Part shown: piece by piece, positions 12,837 to 26,700 of the stretch
Numbering within the stretch: position 1 is the stretch's first letter
Layout of the letters: the number at the start of each line of letters is the position of its first letter
Assembly: GCA_013180625.2 (NCBI GenBank)
Contig: SNVD02005095.1
Coordinates: 151,453-215,452, forward strand
Direction of reading: 5' to 3'
DNA from: Boswellia sacra
Lineage: Eukaryota > Streptophyta > Magnoliopsida > Sapindales > Burseraceae
Length of the DNA stretch: 64,000 nt
The notes under the pieces: model-generated
Databases searched by the model: none
Told to the model about the DNA's origin: nothing
The model's input: only the letters and a program-made list of their open reading frames with translations
Made by a program: the position numbers and the translations under genes

Positions 12837-14605
12837 TTTTTTCTTTTTTTCTTCTTTTAAATTTAACCTTATTCCAAAAGAATGTATAGCAGAAGAATTT
12901 TTTGCCGGGCGTTAGGCACCGGAGCCCAGATCCCATTGAGTGGTGCTAAATTTATAATTTTTATAAATCTCAAACTCTATAATATAATTTAAAAATATAT
13001 ATGACAAATTTATTAACCAAAAAAAATAAAAAAATTATGAAAATCACATCCCTAATAAAATTTTATCATATAAACTATCGAATCAATTTGTAAAATTTAT
13101 ATTGTATAAAAGTTATAAACCTAATATTTCTGAACCCCATTAAGTTAAAGAATGTAAATTTAAATGCTCTCAACTTTCTACGAAACATTTATAACATTAA
13201 AATACCTCCCCAAATACATTCGGCGGTCACGTTTAGAAAGGTATTGTCTTTAAATATGTACTTTCCTTTTTAAATTTAATTTAAGACCATGAATAAACGT
13301 AAAAAGAGGTAAGCTTGATTATCCAATTAGCTAGGAAACGTTTGTCCTGGAATACGGCCTATTTGAAGTTTTGAACATTGATGAGGAAGGCTGCTCTCTG
13401 GATTACAATATATATTGCAGTTCTATCACATTTACCGTGTCCAACAAAATTATCCAAGTACCGAAAACATGTTTGTGAATGAGCTGCAGTGCTCTTATTG
13501 TTACTCAGCTCAAGACAAGCCAATGCTTCCTCTTGACCAATAAAATTAAAAACAGATTACGACATGAATGCTTTGAAAGAAATATATATAGTGAATGCAA
13601 GAGCAATGACTCGCAATGGTTCTGTCTAAATCATGCCAACCAAACAGAGCTGACAACAATTTTATTTTGAATCAATCAAATATTGAACTTTCCAGAATAG
13701 TAATAGAGGGAATATGGGGAAATAATGGTAAGGATCAAGAAATTAGATTTATTAAACTTCCTTCTCATGACAATGTTATTAACAAACAAAAAACTAAATG
13801 GAGTACAAAAAGGTTAACAATACAACAAAAGCTCCATATAATCCAGCTGTCCAGCAGATGTTTTCTCTTGCACCAAAAGTAAAAATGTATGGTATGCATC
13901 AACTTCTTAACATTCTCAACTCGCATCGCATTAGCCTCCCTCAGATAAACAAAAGATGACATAGCTCGACATTAAATTAGGCTCCTTTTGCTCCTGATCA
14001 GTGTTTGGGCTTTCAGGTAAGGTTGTGATTACTTCTATTGTGCAGCTCACTCAGTCCTACCTACACAGGGAAGTAAGAACAAAGTTAGTTTTCTTCAATG
14101 TCAGCAAATAAGCTAGTAAAAATCAATTGGAACCAACTACCAGTGGTTCAGTCAACTGAATGTTTGTTCTCAGCTAGGAACAAGGATCCAAGAATTTCCT
14201 ATCTAACCTCTTCCTCTATCTCAACCAAATGCAGCTATCAACTAGCGTGAATAACTTTTCCCATCACAGCAACACTGGTAAAAAAGCCCAGTCCCCAATC
14301 TAACCCCATCATTATTGATAAAAATAGGTAGGAAAGTTATTAAGTGTTCTTAAGCTCCACTAAACCGAAATACATCAATTATACTTGCCATAAATTATAC
14401 TATCATTGTCATCATCAATGCCAGCTGTATTCTTTCTTGCAAAGATTCTAATTTTTAACACGAATAATAAGCCCTCCTATGTGACAAATTCATGAGTGGA
14501 AATTATAAATGATCTTTCTGAGGCCCATACCCTTGAAGAAAAAGTTTGTACAAGTACAGGCACAGTACGCATGCAAGTACTAATGCACATATATCCATCA
14601 TTGGT

Positions 14606-14629
14606 GGAGAGAGAGAGAGAGAGAGAGAG
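14606..14629. repeat. (AG)n microsatellite
   Basis: About twelve uninterrupted GA units lie just beyond the PNPase stop codon, probably within or near the 3' UTR. Confidence 0.9.
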
Positions 14630-14738
14630 TAGGTCATACCAATTTTTCCCGCCAGCATGGAGGCTCTTCCACCATCATTCTCACCATAAATTATGGGTAC
14701 AAAAAGATTCCTTCTCACGGATGTATAGAAAACACTCG

Positions 14739-17700
14739 CTATCCAACTTTAGCTTCTCCATCAACTAAACTGCTTCCATCTTTGCTAGAGATGCTACTGA
14801 CTGCTTTACCACTGCTCTTCTTTGTCTTGGCTTTGTCAATAACAGGGCCCTCTTTTGCAGTACTGGCTGGTCTCTTGAAGGCCTTCACCTTCTTCTGTGA
14901 GAGTGGGGTGTCCCTTCCAGAATTACTTACAACTCCTGGTGTCTCCTTGGGCTGTTGAATCTTCTCTTCAACAGCACCATCCTTTGTTACATTTGCAGAT
15001 TTTTTGGGAATATTCTTATTAGATGCTTTCTGTGACGCTGCAACATCCTTGGTAGGATCAGCTGTATTCGGCTTTTCGGAGGAATCCTCAGAATTTGTCT
15101 CAGGAAGTATTGCCTTGCGGCTCAGGCGAAGTTGTCCTTTATCATTTACCTGTATTAAATGCATATAATTACTGGAGAGAAATTCTTCTAACTGAAACCT
15201 AGTATATTCACAAAAAATATGTGAGGTAAGACAGAAAACCTGGAAATGTCAATCCAAGAACGATGACTAGGATTTCCAATTCAAATCCTATTTTAGACTC
15301 TTAAGTTCTACATCACTATTCCATAATTGACGAAAGCCAAGATATAATCTTCAATGGCTTTACACACCATCATAACAATAGGGATACCTAGTCCAATGTA
15401 AATTCCTACTGACTATTATCCAGAATATGCATATGAGCCATTATTACCAGTAAAGACTAGCAACATGAAAACACATATATCCATGAATATAATTATAAAC
15501 ACAAAATTTTCATTGATTAAAAGGATCTCAATCAATAGTACACAAACTTTGGGAGGTCAGCAAACATGTCCAAAATCAATACTGAACCTTTCTTTAATTT
15601 AAGAAAAATATTATGAGCAGGTTTATCACGAAAGCAATTGATGAGGAACGGGGTTCCTCAAGTTAACAGAAAGGGAGGGAGATGTAGACAGAGGAAATGG
15701 GAGAAATAATAGAAGAAATTTAAGGAAGAAGTAGAGTGAAAATTGAGGGAGAAATAATCTTTTTACTAAAAGATCAAAAAACACAATAACAACTAAGTCT
15801 GAAAAATAACATAGCTAAAGGTTCCTATTTATAGGACCTTAAAGTCTAGTTCTACTAGGAAATAAAATCCTATTAGGAAATAGAATCATAATCCTAGTTT
15901 AACTAGAAAATACCAAAATTAAATCCTAAATAAAATAGTAAACTATTAATTAGGAAAATAACTCAAATTAAGATTACTCCCAATTTAGGAAGTCAAAATC
16001 CCTAATAATAGTCAAAATCCCTAATTTATTAAAATCCCTAAAATCAAAATTAAAATCCCTAATTTATAATCTAATACGTCCTACATCAGCAATCAAGTGC
16101 TAAATTATTGCAATATCACAGTTAGCCAAGGGGATCTTCAACTGAGAGGAGGATTTCATGCATCTATTAAATAATGCGCCAATCTGCATTACAATTGTGC
16201 TTTTGTAAGTGTATAAGAAACAGAAAAATGCCAAACCTCAATAAGCTTAACATCAACACGGTCTCCAACTTTAACAACCTGTAACAACAAAATAATGAAA
16301 TAATCATTTCAATGTGGCTTCTAAATGTCTCTTCGATAAAATAACAATTAGAACACAATAACTAATAACCTATAATAATTATAAGAGTCATACTGCTGTA
16401 AGCAGAATGTCTTTCTTTAACATTCAACACCATTCTTGTAACTAGAACATCAACTTATAACACAGGGCATGGACTTGTAATGCCAATGTTATTATAAGTT
16501 AATGTTCAATGCTACCAATATGATGTTCCATGTACGGTTGTTATGTTAATAAACTTACACTTTAAAAAATAAAACAAAATAAAATAAATTTCTAATATAT
16601 TTCCTAGATTTTGCATCTCGATAACATAAGAATTTCCAAATTATAAAAATTAATAAATAAAAGTAAAATGAGAGTGGAGGGCAGCAGGAATGGTGCTTAC
16701 ATCTTCTGCCTTTGCAAGCCAATTTGTGCTCAGCTCACTAATATGGCAAAGTCCCTGTATGATCAAAACTTAAGATATCTTGGGTCTTCCTTTGTTACCA
16801 CTATTTCATTATAAAAACACTCCAACCATAAAGACACATTTTTTAATATAACATTCTTATCTATTTCACACATTAAAATTATCATATATAACACTAATTA
16901 GTCTAATATGAGACATTCTCGTTAATGCTTATTCAAGAAGAGAAATGAGAGGGGAGAAAAATAGACCTTAATTTGGCAATGTTACATCAATTTCTTTTTA
17001 AAGGTATTGGTTACTAGATAGTATATTGATAAAAGAAAAAGTTAAATCTTAGTATTTGGGAATTGTTGACAAAAACACACAAAAAAAAAAAAATACAAAA
17101 ACAAAAACTTAATTCAAGAACAGTTGTCAAAGCTATGGGGCAGAGAGAAAGAAATCAAAGTTTTTCAAAAAACATGGGAAGAAAATGTACCTCACGCCCA
17201 GGGGCTATCTCAACAAAAACTCCATAAGGAGCAATTGATTTGATCTCACAGTTCCTGATTTAATGTCCAAAGTAAGAAACTACCCAACTTCGCAATTAAC
17301 CGAGCAAAACATAAATAAAAAAAGCAAACAGTTTTTAGAAATACACAGCAAAGAAAGTGTTTCCGTCATACCTAACCATAAGGAAATTTGACTTGGATAT
17401 GACTTACATGAATTTTGCATAACTCTATGTTATGCACTTTTTAAAATGCATGGCTGTAAAACATTTTCTTCACATGATAACGATGAATGTGATACGTTGA
17501 AGTTAAAGTGATGTAGGACAAATTAAGAATAAATTAGGGATTTTAATTTTGATTTTAGGGATTTTAATAAATTAGGGATTTTGACTATTATTAAGGATTT
17601 TGACTTCCTAAATTGGGAGTAATCCTAATTGGAGTTATTTTCTTAATTAATAGTTTATTATTTTATTTAGGATTTAATTTTGGTATTTTCTAGTTTAACT

Positions 17701-20700
17701 AGGATTAGTATTATATTTCCTAATGGAAGTATATTTCCTAGTTAAGTTATAATTGTCGGCACTATAAATAAGTGTCTTTAGTTATTTTATTTCTTAGACT
17801 TGGTTGTTATTGGTTTTTTGATCTTTTAATAAAAAGATTGTCTCCTCCCTTAATTTCACTCTATTTCTCCCTAAATTTCTTCTATTGTTTCTCCCATTTC
17901 CTCTGTCTACATCTCCCTCCCTTTCTTTTAAATTGAGTAACCCCGTTCCTCATCAATTGGTATCAGAGCAACCATAAAATTATTGGTTAACAGAAAATAA
18001 AAAAATTATTGGTTGCTAATCCTAGTTAAACTAGAAAATACCAAAATTAAATCCTAAATAAAATAATAAACTATTAATTTAGGAAGTCAAAATCCCAAAT
18101 AATAGTCAAAATCCTTAATTTATTAAAATCCCTAAAATCAAAATTAAAATCCCTAATTTATTCTTAATTTGTCCTACATCATAAAGTACTATCATACTAT
18201 TACCAGAACCTTCGATATCAACGTAAAGTTTTGGAATCAATGATTAATCACTCTAATATCATATCCAGATTGGCCAAGAGGTTTTAGTTCAAATTCTCCC
18301 CTTTTATTAAGCTATAGCACTAACAAGCTGTCCCTGAGTTTGAATCCATGTTTATATTTGCATGTTTGAACCATTTTATAAGCTTATTAATCAAATTATA
18401 TTTGTCTACATGAAAGGGCACATTAGAGTTCAAATATTATTATTGAATAAATCCAAGCATCTTCCTCTTTTACAATTAATGATTACTCAACATGTGACGT
18501 CATAATCACATTTTATATGCTTAATTAGAGAATTGAAGATAAAATTATCAAAGAAGAAAGAGTAAACAAGAAAGAGATACCTATAAATATCACCAACAGT
18601 TGGGACCATTGTAAGATTACCAATAATGGCTTTGGATTTCTCTAGACTGGCCAAATCCTTTGCAGTAATTTTTACCTGAAAACACCTCATATATCAAAAT
18701 TGCAATTATCAGAAGATCATATAAAATACTTGAAGAAAGCCAAGATCTTACTGTCCCATCATCTTCAGTGTCAATAGCCTCTACTCCAGTTTCTTCAATA
18801 ATACTCTTCACCTTCTTCCCACCAGAACCAATGATAAGGTTAATTTTCTCTGGATTGACCTGTAATATCATCACAGTAAGCCAGGAGAAAATTATGTAAA
18901 CTTATCAATTTAACCAAACACTTAACCGGTTCTATTATAAATAAACAAACCTTCATAACGTGAATCAGTGGAGCATACTTAGAAAGCCTGCTTGCAGGGG
19001 GAGGGGAGCATTTCAACATTTCAGCTGAATCATTAAATAGAAGTAAAAAGAAATTAGTGGAGTTAACACAACCACATAGGATGTCTTGTGATTTCTTAAT
19101 AGAAGATGAGCTAGATCATTATAACTTTCTACAAACACGATGAAATCATGAACATGGTCACATAAATCAGAACCCAACCACTGAAAAAAAAAAAATCAAA
19201 ACAAAACAAACTGCTTGTAGAACACTAAAATTGTTAATGTCTCCAAAAGTTTCAACACCTAAGATGTTACTACAATAAAATTAGGGTTTTCTATTTAATT
19301 TTAAAATTCCTTAAATTAAATAGAAAACCGTAATTTTATTCCTGATTTCAAATGTCTAAGCCAGATAATGCTATGACATGCCTAATGCATTGTACTAAAA
19401 TACAAGTAAGAGCTCCACAATTTTATGTTTATGCCTGTACCACATGAAGGTAAATTTTTATCACAGGAGAAAATGCGCATGCGAATAAAGAGTGTAAAAA
19501 AGAAACGCAAAATGTCAAGCAAATGGACAAGGATCAAATCCCACCACTTATAAGCAGAAAACAGAAGAGGATACCTGAATCCTCTCCAACAAACTAATTC
19601 CACCCATGTTGAGAAAAGTACACAACCAAGCCCAATCCATAAAAAAGATAGTTTAAGGGTTTGTTCCTTTTGTGATTTTGTGTTTTTGTTTTCAATAGGA
19701 TTTAAAAATATGTAATTGATTTTAAATTATTTTGAATTTTGAAAAAGATATGTGATTGATTTTAAATATAAAATGCATTGGAAAATGTGCAACACAGAAA
19801 ATAGGATTTTGAGTTACAAAAGGAAAACAGTGTGAGTATCTCGAGGAATAAAAATTCCATTAAAAATATCATAAAAGGAAAAGGAAAAGGAATTAATCAA
19901 GGTAAGGATGTTTAAGAATAACCAAATTTCTTAGCAACTCAATCATTTTCCTTCACATCTCATTCTTGCCAAGATCCAAAAGAGGGTAAGGCTCACCAAA
20001 AGGTTTTAAATACAATCATTCTAAAAAGACAAAATAAATTTCAAACTCTGCAAATTCTACACAATCATTTTCACATATTTAGATTTAAAACAAAGCACTC
20101 CATCATCTTTGCCACCAACTAGAGGTTATCCTGTATCCAAACCCTCCAACAAGCACAGCAAACCAGATTCATCATAGTAGTCAAATACAAGCACAAATAA
20201 ACAAATTAGGAGAATTTTTTTCAATATATATTTTCAGACTCAAGATTTGGTGTCAGCTTTGATCATATATGTGCCAAAAAATGAACTCGAAATATTAAGT
20301 ACATTGGCCTTATAAGCCCAAGTGGAAATCATTTCCACCATTATACAAATTATATACATGTACAAACAAGTTTGGTACATATGTTGGAATCTGCAGGGAG
20401 AAAAGAAGCTTATGCTGAGTTGTAAAGGAGATTGACCTAAATGTAACATAGCTAACCTGCCAGTTTAAAAAAAAAAAAAATGTCTTTTCGCTTATTTCTA
20501 TCTTGTACACAAACTAACAATCCAGAATATTTGATGAATTCTAAGAGGGCGTGGCTTTGAACTTTACCAAGAATATGCCTGCGGCCATCCCTTGCTTGCT
20601 GGAGTGCCTTTTCCATAACGGGTAAAGTAATTCCTCCCACCTATATTTAAGAAATTGTCTTTGTTAAAATCTATACTTAACAAATAAAATGGCAATGCCC

Positions 20701-23700
20701 AGAAACGTAAATCAGTGAGGGAACATCCCATAGCTAGTTTATGTTTAAATTTGAGTACCTTTATGTCCATCTGAAATGCAGTTATCCCATCTTCAGTTCC
20801 AGCAACCTACAATCACCATTCTGAATGAGATACCATCTTTTTTCTGAACATCAACTGTAAGTGTAATAAAACCCTGAATTTAAAAGCTCGAATAAAAAAT
20901 ATGAAAAGAAATTCCTGTAAATATAACCTTAAAATCCATATCTCCAGATGCATCTTCAGATCCAGTTATGTCAGAGAGAATTAGTGGCATTCCATCTCCC
21001 CCAAATTCTTCAGTGTCCAAAACCATGCCCATAGCTATCCCAGCAATAGAACACTTTATCGGAACCCCAGCATCTTGCAGTGCCAAGCAACCTCCACAAA
21101 CAGATGCCATGCTATTACACAATGAAACTTGATGTTAAGTATTAAATGCTAAGATCTATAGAGAAAATGACTTTAAGCATAGTTATAAAATGAGATGTGG
21201 AGGGGGGGAGGAGAAAGTTGAATGCTCATGCCAAAATTTTGCACATGTTATCAAAGCTTTGAATATATTAGCAACAGCATATAATTGCATATATAGAGAG
21301 ACAACTATCCAAACACTCCCGCTTTCTAAATGTAACAAAAATAAAAATAAAAAGTAACAAATAAAAACATTCCACCTTGAAGAGCCATTGCTTTCAGTGA
21401 TGGTACTCTCTACACGTATGGTATAAGGAAACTCATCTTCAGAAGGCAATATAGGTACAAGAGCTCGCTCAGCAAGTGTTCCATGACCAATTTCTCTTCT
21501 ACTAGGTGCCCCAATCCGGCCAACCTCCCCAACAGATGATGGAGGAAATGTGTACTGAAGTATTACATGCAAAAGCAAATAAATAGCTTTGAACAACATA
21601 AACTGTCCACTTGTTATCTGAGTAAGGTTCACTGAAGTTTATAATTAACAAATATTTAAACAAAAACCAATTCAGAGACCTGAAGGTAGAACCTCTTCAA
21701 TTCATCATCACCAACAAGATTGTCCACTCTTTGTGCCATTTGTTTATCCCCAAGTGTAACCACAGCTAGCGACTGAAAAAGAAGATAAGGTATTGGGAAA
21801 ATGTAAGGAAGAACGACCACATAATTATTTATGCTATGCTCAAAACTTGATGGAGAATTGTTCTCCAATTTTATAGCAGAAAATTGAACATAGAAAACAT
21901 TTTAAACCAAGAGTAAAACATTGGCGGACACCTTTGATACTAAGGCTGACTAGATAGCCCATGTAGGGTGATATAAACCTAACGTAACTACTGACAACAA
22001 AGTCATAATTGACAACAAAGAAATTCATCTGATATAGCATGTCCACTGCCCAAATTGGTTGATTGGAATTGAACATGTTAAACATTGAGAAGGATCCATC
22101 ATATTTTTTACAACACTTCTTAGGCTATCTTTAAGCTAAGCACTTTAGATAGTTGGAACTGAAATTAAAATTCATAAGCAATGCACCTTAAAAATACATG
22201 ATTAATGCAATTTTAACTATATAAAATGCATTGATACACTGATCCTATACCTTTCAAAAGTTTAGGTGCTAAGCCGATCATATACGAACTTCCACGTCAT
22301 CTAAATTACAAGATGAGCCTTTTTTTTTCCAAAAAATAAAATTTCTTAAGAAAAATTCATATACATTTTAGTAGCATTGTTTTGCCAGCCTGCGGGAGAA
22401 TATAAATGGGAGTTACCAAATGGTTTAAAGCATTATTAGTTATAGTTTGAAAGAACAATGTATATTTAACGGTATTTATCATATAAAATAATACGAAAGG
22501 AGAGGTAACATGCTTGACTTTTAGCAAGACAGAGAGGCCAAGTATGCATAGGTAAATACCAATGCACGTGTAAAAAAAGCATTAAGTTTTATCGTGAGAT
22601 TTTGCCGAACTCACATTAGCAACATGACCATCCATACTAAATCAAGAGTCTTAGGAGAAAGCGCATATATTATCATGTAATTTGTAGGGTTATCTTCACC
22701 AATGAAACTGATCCACTTCAAACCTGTGTTTCACCACGTGTGAAAAGAGCACTTCCGTGTGCCCTAGGCAGTAATCCACATTTTGAGTTGATTGGACGTA
22801 TTCCATCTGCATATCGTCCATCACTTCTTTTTCCTCCCTGTCATAGTTGCAACTAGAAAAGATCAGCATTAGCATGAACATAATTAGCAATAAAATGTTT
22901 GGTTGAGAAAAGGCCCATTAAATGAGAAAAGAAGCATCTGTAAATTCCTATAAAGCACATCTGCCTTTAAGTTATTGGAGCCATGTATAGTTTTCATCAG
23001 AACAAGATAAACATCAAACAAAGGATATCATGCTGGGTCAGAACTTGGATTTTTTTTTTTTTCAATTAACCCAGAAATCCTTCAAGCTTCCCCTTAGACA
23101 CCGAGTTTTTATACAAGGGATTACGCCCACACCCTAGCTTGGTAGTTTGGAAACATGTGAGACACATATCCCAAGTAAATGGCCTCAACGAGATTTGAAC
23201 CCTTGACCTCAATGATGGGACCAAGGGCTTGTTAGGACTTAGGCCAACCCTGGAGGTTTTGTGGAAAGTTTATAATACACAATACATGAACTTGATGAGT
23301 AGTGAGATTATTGAAAATGAATTTTAAAATTATAGTAACACCACTGAAGTGTTAATGCATTAAAGTTCACAAAGAACATTGACACTAGCATTCTCTGAGT
23401 CAGGAAATCTGACTAGTGAGAGGGATCAAATTCTGCCACTAAAGTAAACCTGAATCTTCAATGTTCACAAGTTCAGAATGGAACATTCTAAAGCTATACA
23501 AATGGAAAATGAATCAGTTCAATCTTCTTTTTCAGTGGAAATCCAAGAGTAGTAAGGAAAAGCTTTTATTTAGATTTGACTGAAAGAAACTTCAAATACC
23601 TCTACAATACGTCTCCGTAGGTACTTCGATGAAACTTCTTTAAACACCAGCTTTACATCTACCTCAGAAAACAGCTAGAAAAGAAACATAAAAATATGTC

Positions 23701-26700
23701 AAAAAGCATAAGCAACAACACTAAAACTCGTCTAATTTGTAACACAGAATAAGCCGAGCAAAAGTTCATTCATTGGGCAAAATATTGTAACATCTTGCCA
23801 AAATGAATCTTGCATGATAAAATAGAAAACAAATCACAAACCGAAATTACCAAGGGAGTGGCTTTCCGTGGTATTGGCCTTATGTGGACATCACCTTCAT
23901 CTACTTCACCATCTACAACAACTTCCTCATCCTCCTCTTCATCCTCAAACAAATCTGGTACAATTTCAGCAGTTCCCAGAGGTTCGTCCTTACTAACATA
24001 TCCCTTCTCTGTAAGTATTGTTAGAACTTTTTCTTCCAACGCTGAGAGAGCCTTTCTTCGCGGTATTTTGTTCTTAATTTGTAGCACTTTCACCAATTCC
24101 TCACCAGCAATATCCTGATAGTGGTACATAATAAATAGATTACCAACTATTATTCTTTCTCTGATTTCCTTGAAATAAGAGTGACAAAAAGAAAGAACAG
24201 AAGAAATTTTTCCTAATAATATCTCCTACAGCAATCTCATAGTTACCATAATTTAAAGGCTTTGTAAACAACTTTAAGAAACAGAACAATTTCACTTCTG
24301 GCTTACTTTCTACCATCAATGGTGACTTCAAGTAATTTATTGCCACAGTTATGTATCTCAAGTATAGAATTTCCATCTCCCAAACTTCTACTTGATTGAA
24401 AAATAAAAATTAAAATAAGATTTCTCTTTAGAGTAGTGATACATATCTCAAATTTATCCCAAAATCATGCATCCCAAATGACTTGTCACTAATTTAATAC
24501 TAACACATCATTCATTACATCATCAACTCATTTGGTTGTCAATTATTAATTAAATACACATCATTTAGGATGAAAAATTTGGGATAGAATTTGATAAGAG
24601 TATCATTATTCTTTTCTTAATAACAGTTGAAGGTTTCAAACTATTAGCCTTATCTTCAACATCAAGTATTATTCTTAAATAGCTAGCGACGAAGAACTAA
24701 ATAGTACTAGACTTTATACAATAATTTTAGAACTATAGATAAATTACAACACATTAACAAAAACAAATATAGTTTTTCTTTTTTTAATAACCCAAAAATC
24801 CATCGCCCTTTCATTGTTCTCTGTGTCCTACTGGACTTTCTACAACAATTTTAGAACTTTATATAAACTACAACACATTAAAAAAAACAAATATAGTTTT
24901 TTTCTTAATAACCCAGAAATTCCTCGCCCTTTCATCGTTCACTGAGTTCTTAAATTGAGGGGTACGTGCACACCCTACAAGCTTGCTAGCCGAAAAACAT
25001 GTGAGACATATACACGTCCCAATTAGGTAGTCCCAAGGGGATTAGAACCCTTGACCTCAATGATGGGGCCAAGGGCCACTTACCCTTAAGCCCAACCCTT
25101 GAGGATAACAAAAACAAATAGAATAAAACCTGTCTAAAGTATTTTTATTGGGACCAGAAAAAAATTTAAACTTTACAGAGATTATTATATTAGATAAACT
25201 AGCAGAAAAAAAAAAACAAAAAAGAAAAATTACTCGTTGGAAATTTTGAAGAAATTAGCAAACTTATATTAAATTAAAGTAGAATATATTTATTATTTTG
25301 AACATTTTGTAATTTATAAAATTTAGATCTATATACTGGTTGACATTGAGTTGATCCAAGAGCTCGATGGTCAAATTACCAACTTAATTACCATAACCTC
25401 GTGGACATTTATAATCTCCTCAATTTCCCAACAGAGGAAGATGTTGCCTATGTATTACATCCCAAACGAGATATTTTCACTAAACACCTTCAACCAACTA
25501 AATTCATTGTGGATTAAGATCTAGAAGTGACCTCCCATGAAATTTTGCAGGAAACTCAAGCCAAAATGCTGAAATCAACATGATCTATTGGAAAAGTTTA
25601 CCAATAACTTGTACGAAAGATATCTAAGATTTCTTTTCCGAAGTTTATCAAATAAATTTTTAATAGTTAGTCATCAATTTTACAATAATTCCTACTTATA
25701 TTTAGGAAATTTTGTTCCATAAAATTGCTGGAACCAAGAAGTTTTATTGATAATTTAAAATAGAGTTTTATTACTATTTACATAGGGCCAAATCAAGAAA
25801 TTGACTTTTCTTTATTTTTTCAGATATATTTTACTTTATCTAGCTTTACTTTAAAGTAAAACTGTCACTATTTCTTAAGCAATAAAATATGCGTAATTCA
25901 AAAAGCTTGAAAAAGTAAATTATATGCTTGCTCAATAAAAAGATGGGAAAGAAATTGTACTTCAACATGTTTATATAGCTCAGGAGGTGGTAACTTGATT
26001 GTGTCAAGCATTTTTGGTTTACCACACTTCTTAACTAGAGCCTCCACCTCACTACAAATTGCCTGTACTGCATCCTGGTATCAGTCAAAAGAAGATAATT
26101 AAGTATCGATATTGAGAAGGTAAAGTTAAAGCAAACTTACAAATGAGTTAATACTTTAAAATGTAAAAGGCAAGAATCAAGAGCTTGATAGGCCTCCTAT
26201 CAAAGAAGGTACAAAGTAACATCGCAAACATGCACAAACAAATGTCAGAAAGAATTAGAGAAAGATGTCATCTTGTCTCTGTCCTCCTAGCATATTGCAA
26301 TGGAAATATTAAATAACAGCTCTCACAAGAAGCATTAGAAATCGAAGAAGAAAGTGATAGGCCACCTATTAAGTTTACTTACAGTAGGCGGTACAAGAAA
26401 TAAGGGAAGGGCAGGGTTGTTATTTGGCATATGGGCAAGGGTAGTATGTTATACTTTTAGCTGCTTTTTGTTTGCTTTTCCTTGTGTTGCTTTTTGGCGT
26501 GAAGGTTGCGGAGTTAGTTACCCCGAATTTACGAAAGAAGAGAATAGGGACAGGCTGGTATATAAGGGAAGAGAGAGGATTAGAGGGTAGGGAATTTTTC
26601 TGTTATTTGGAGACCACAGTGTCTAGGGAGAGCTTGCAGGCCTCTCGAATTGCCTGCTAAATTTTCTTAATTCAATACAGAATTTATGCAGTAACCCATT

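Larger units (their letters stand above)
12695..14738. other. RFC3 promoter/5' UTR and spacer to the PNPase 3' end
   Basis: The first about 150 bp hold the RFC3 leader and the E2F and G-box sites. From about 12840 to 13900 the sequence is AT-rich with no gene found. From about 13900 to 14738 it probably includes the PNPase 3' UTR, with an (AG)n run at 14606-14629. Short open frames here lack protein-like composition or family matches. Confidence 0.55.

Noticed and set aside
23190..23245. A genuine tRNA gene suggested by box A/B-like strings
   Set aside because: No cloverleaf with an anticodon stem can be formed, and the same unit recurs at 24897-25106 with a tail, which fits a SINE.
23810..24114. 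Plus-strand 102-codon Ser/Thr-rich frame at 23810-24118
   Set aside because: It is the shadow of PNPase exon 10; the Ser run mirrors the acidic Glu/Asp codons.
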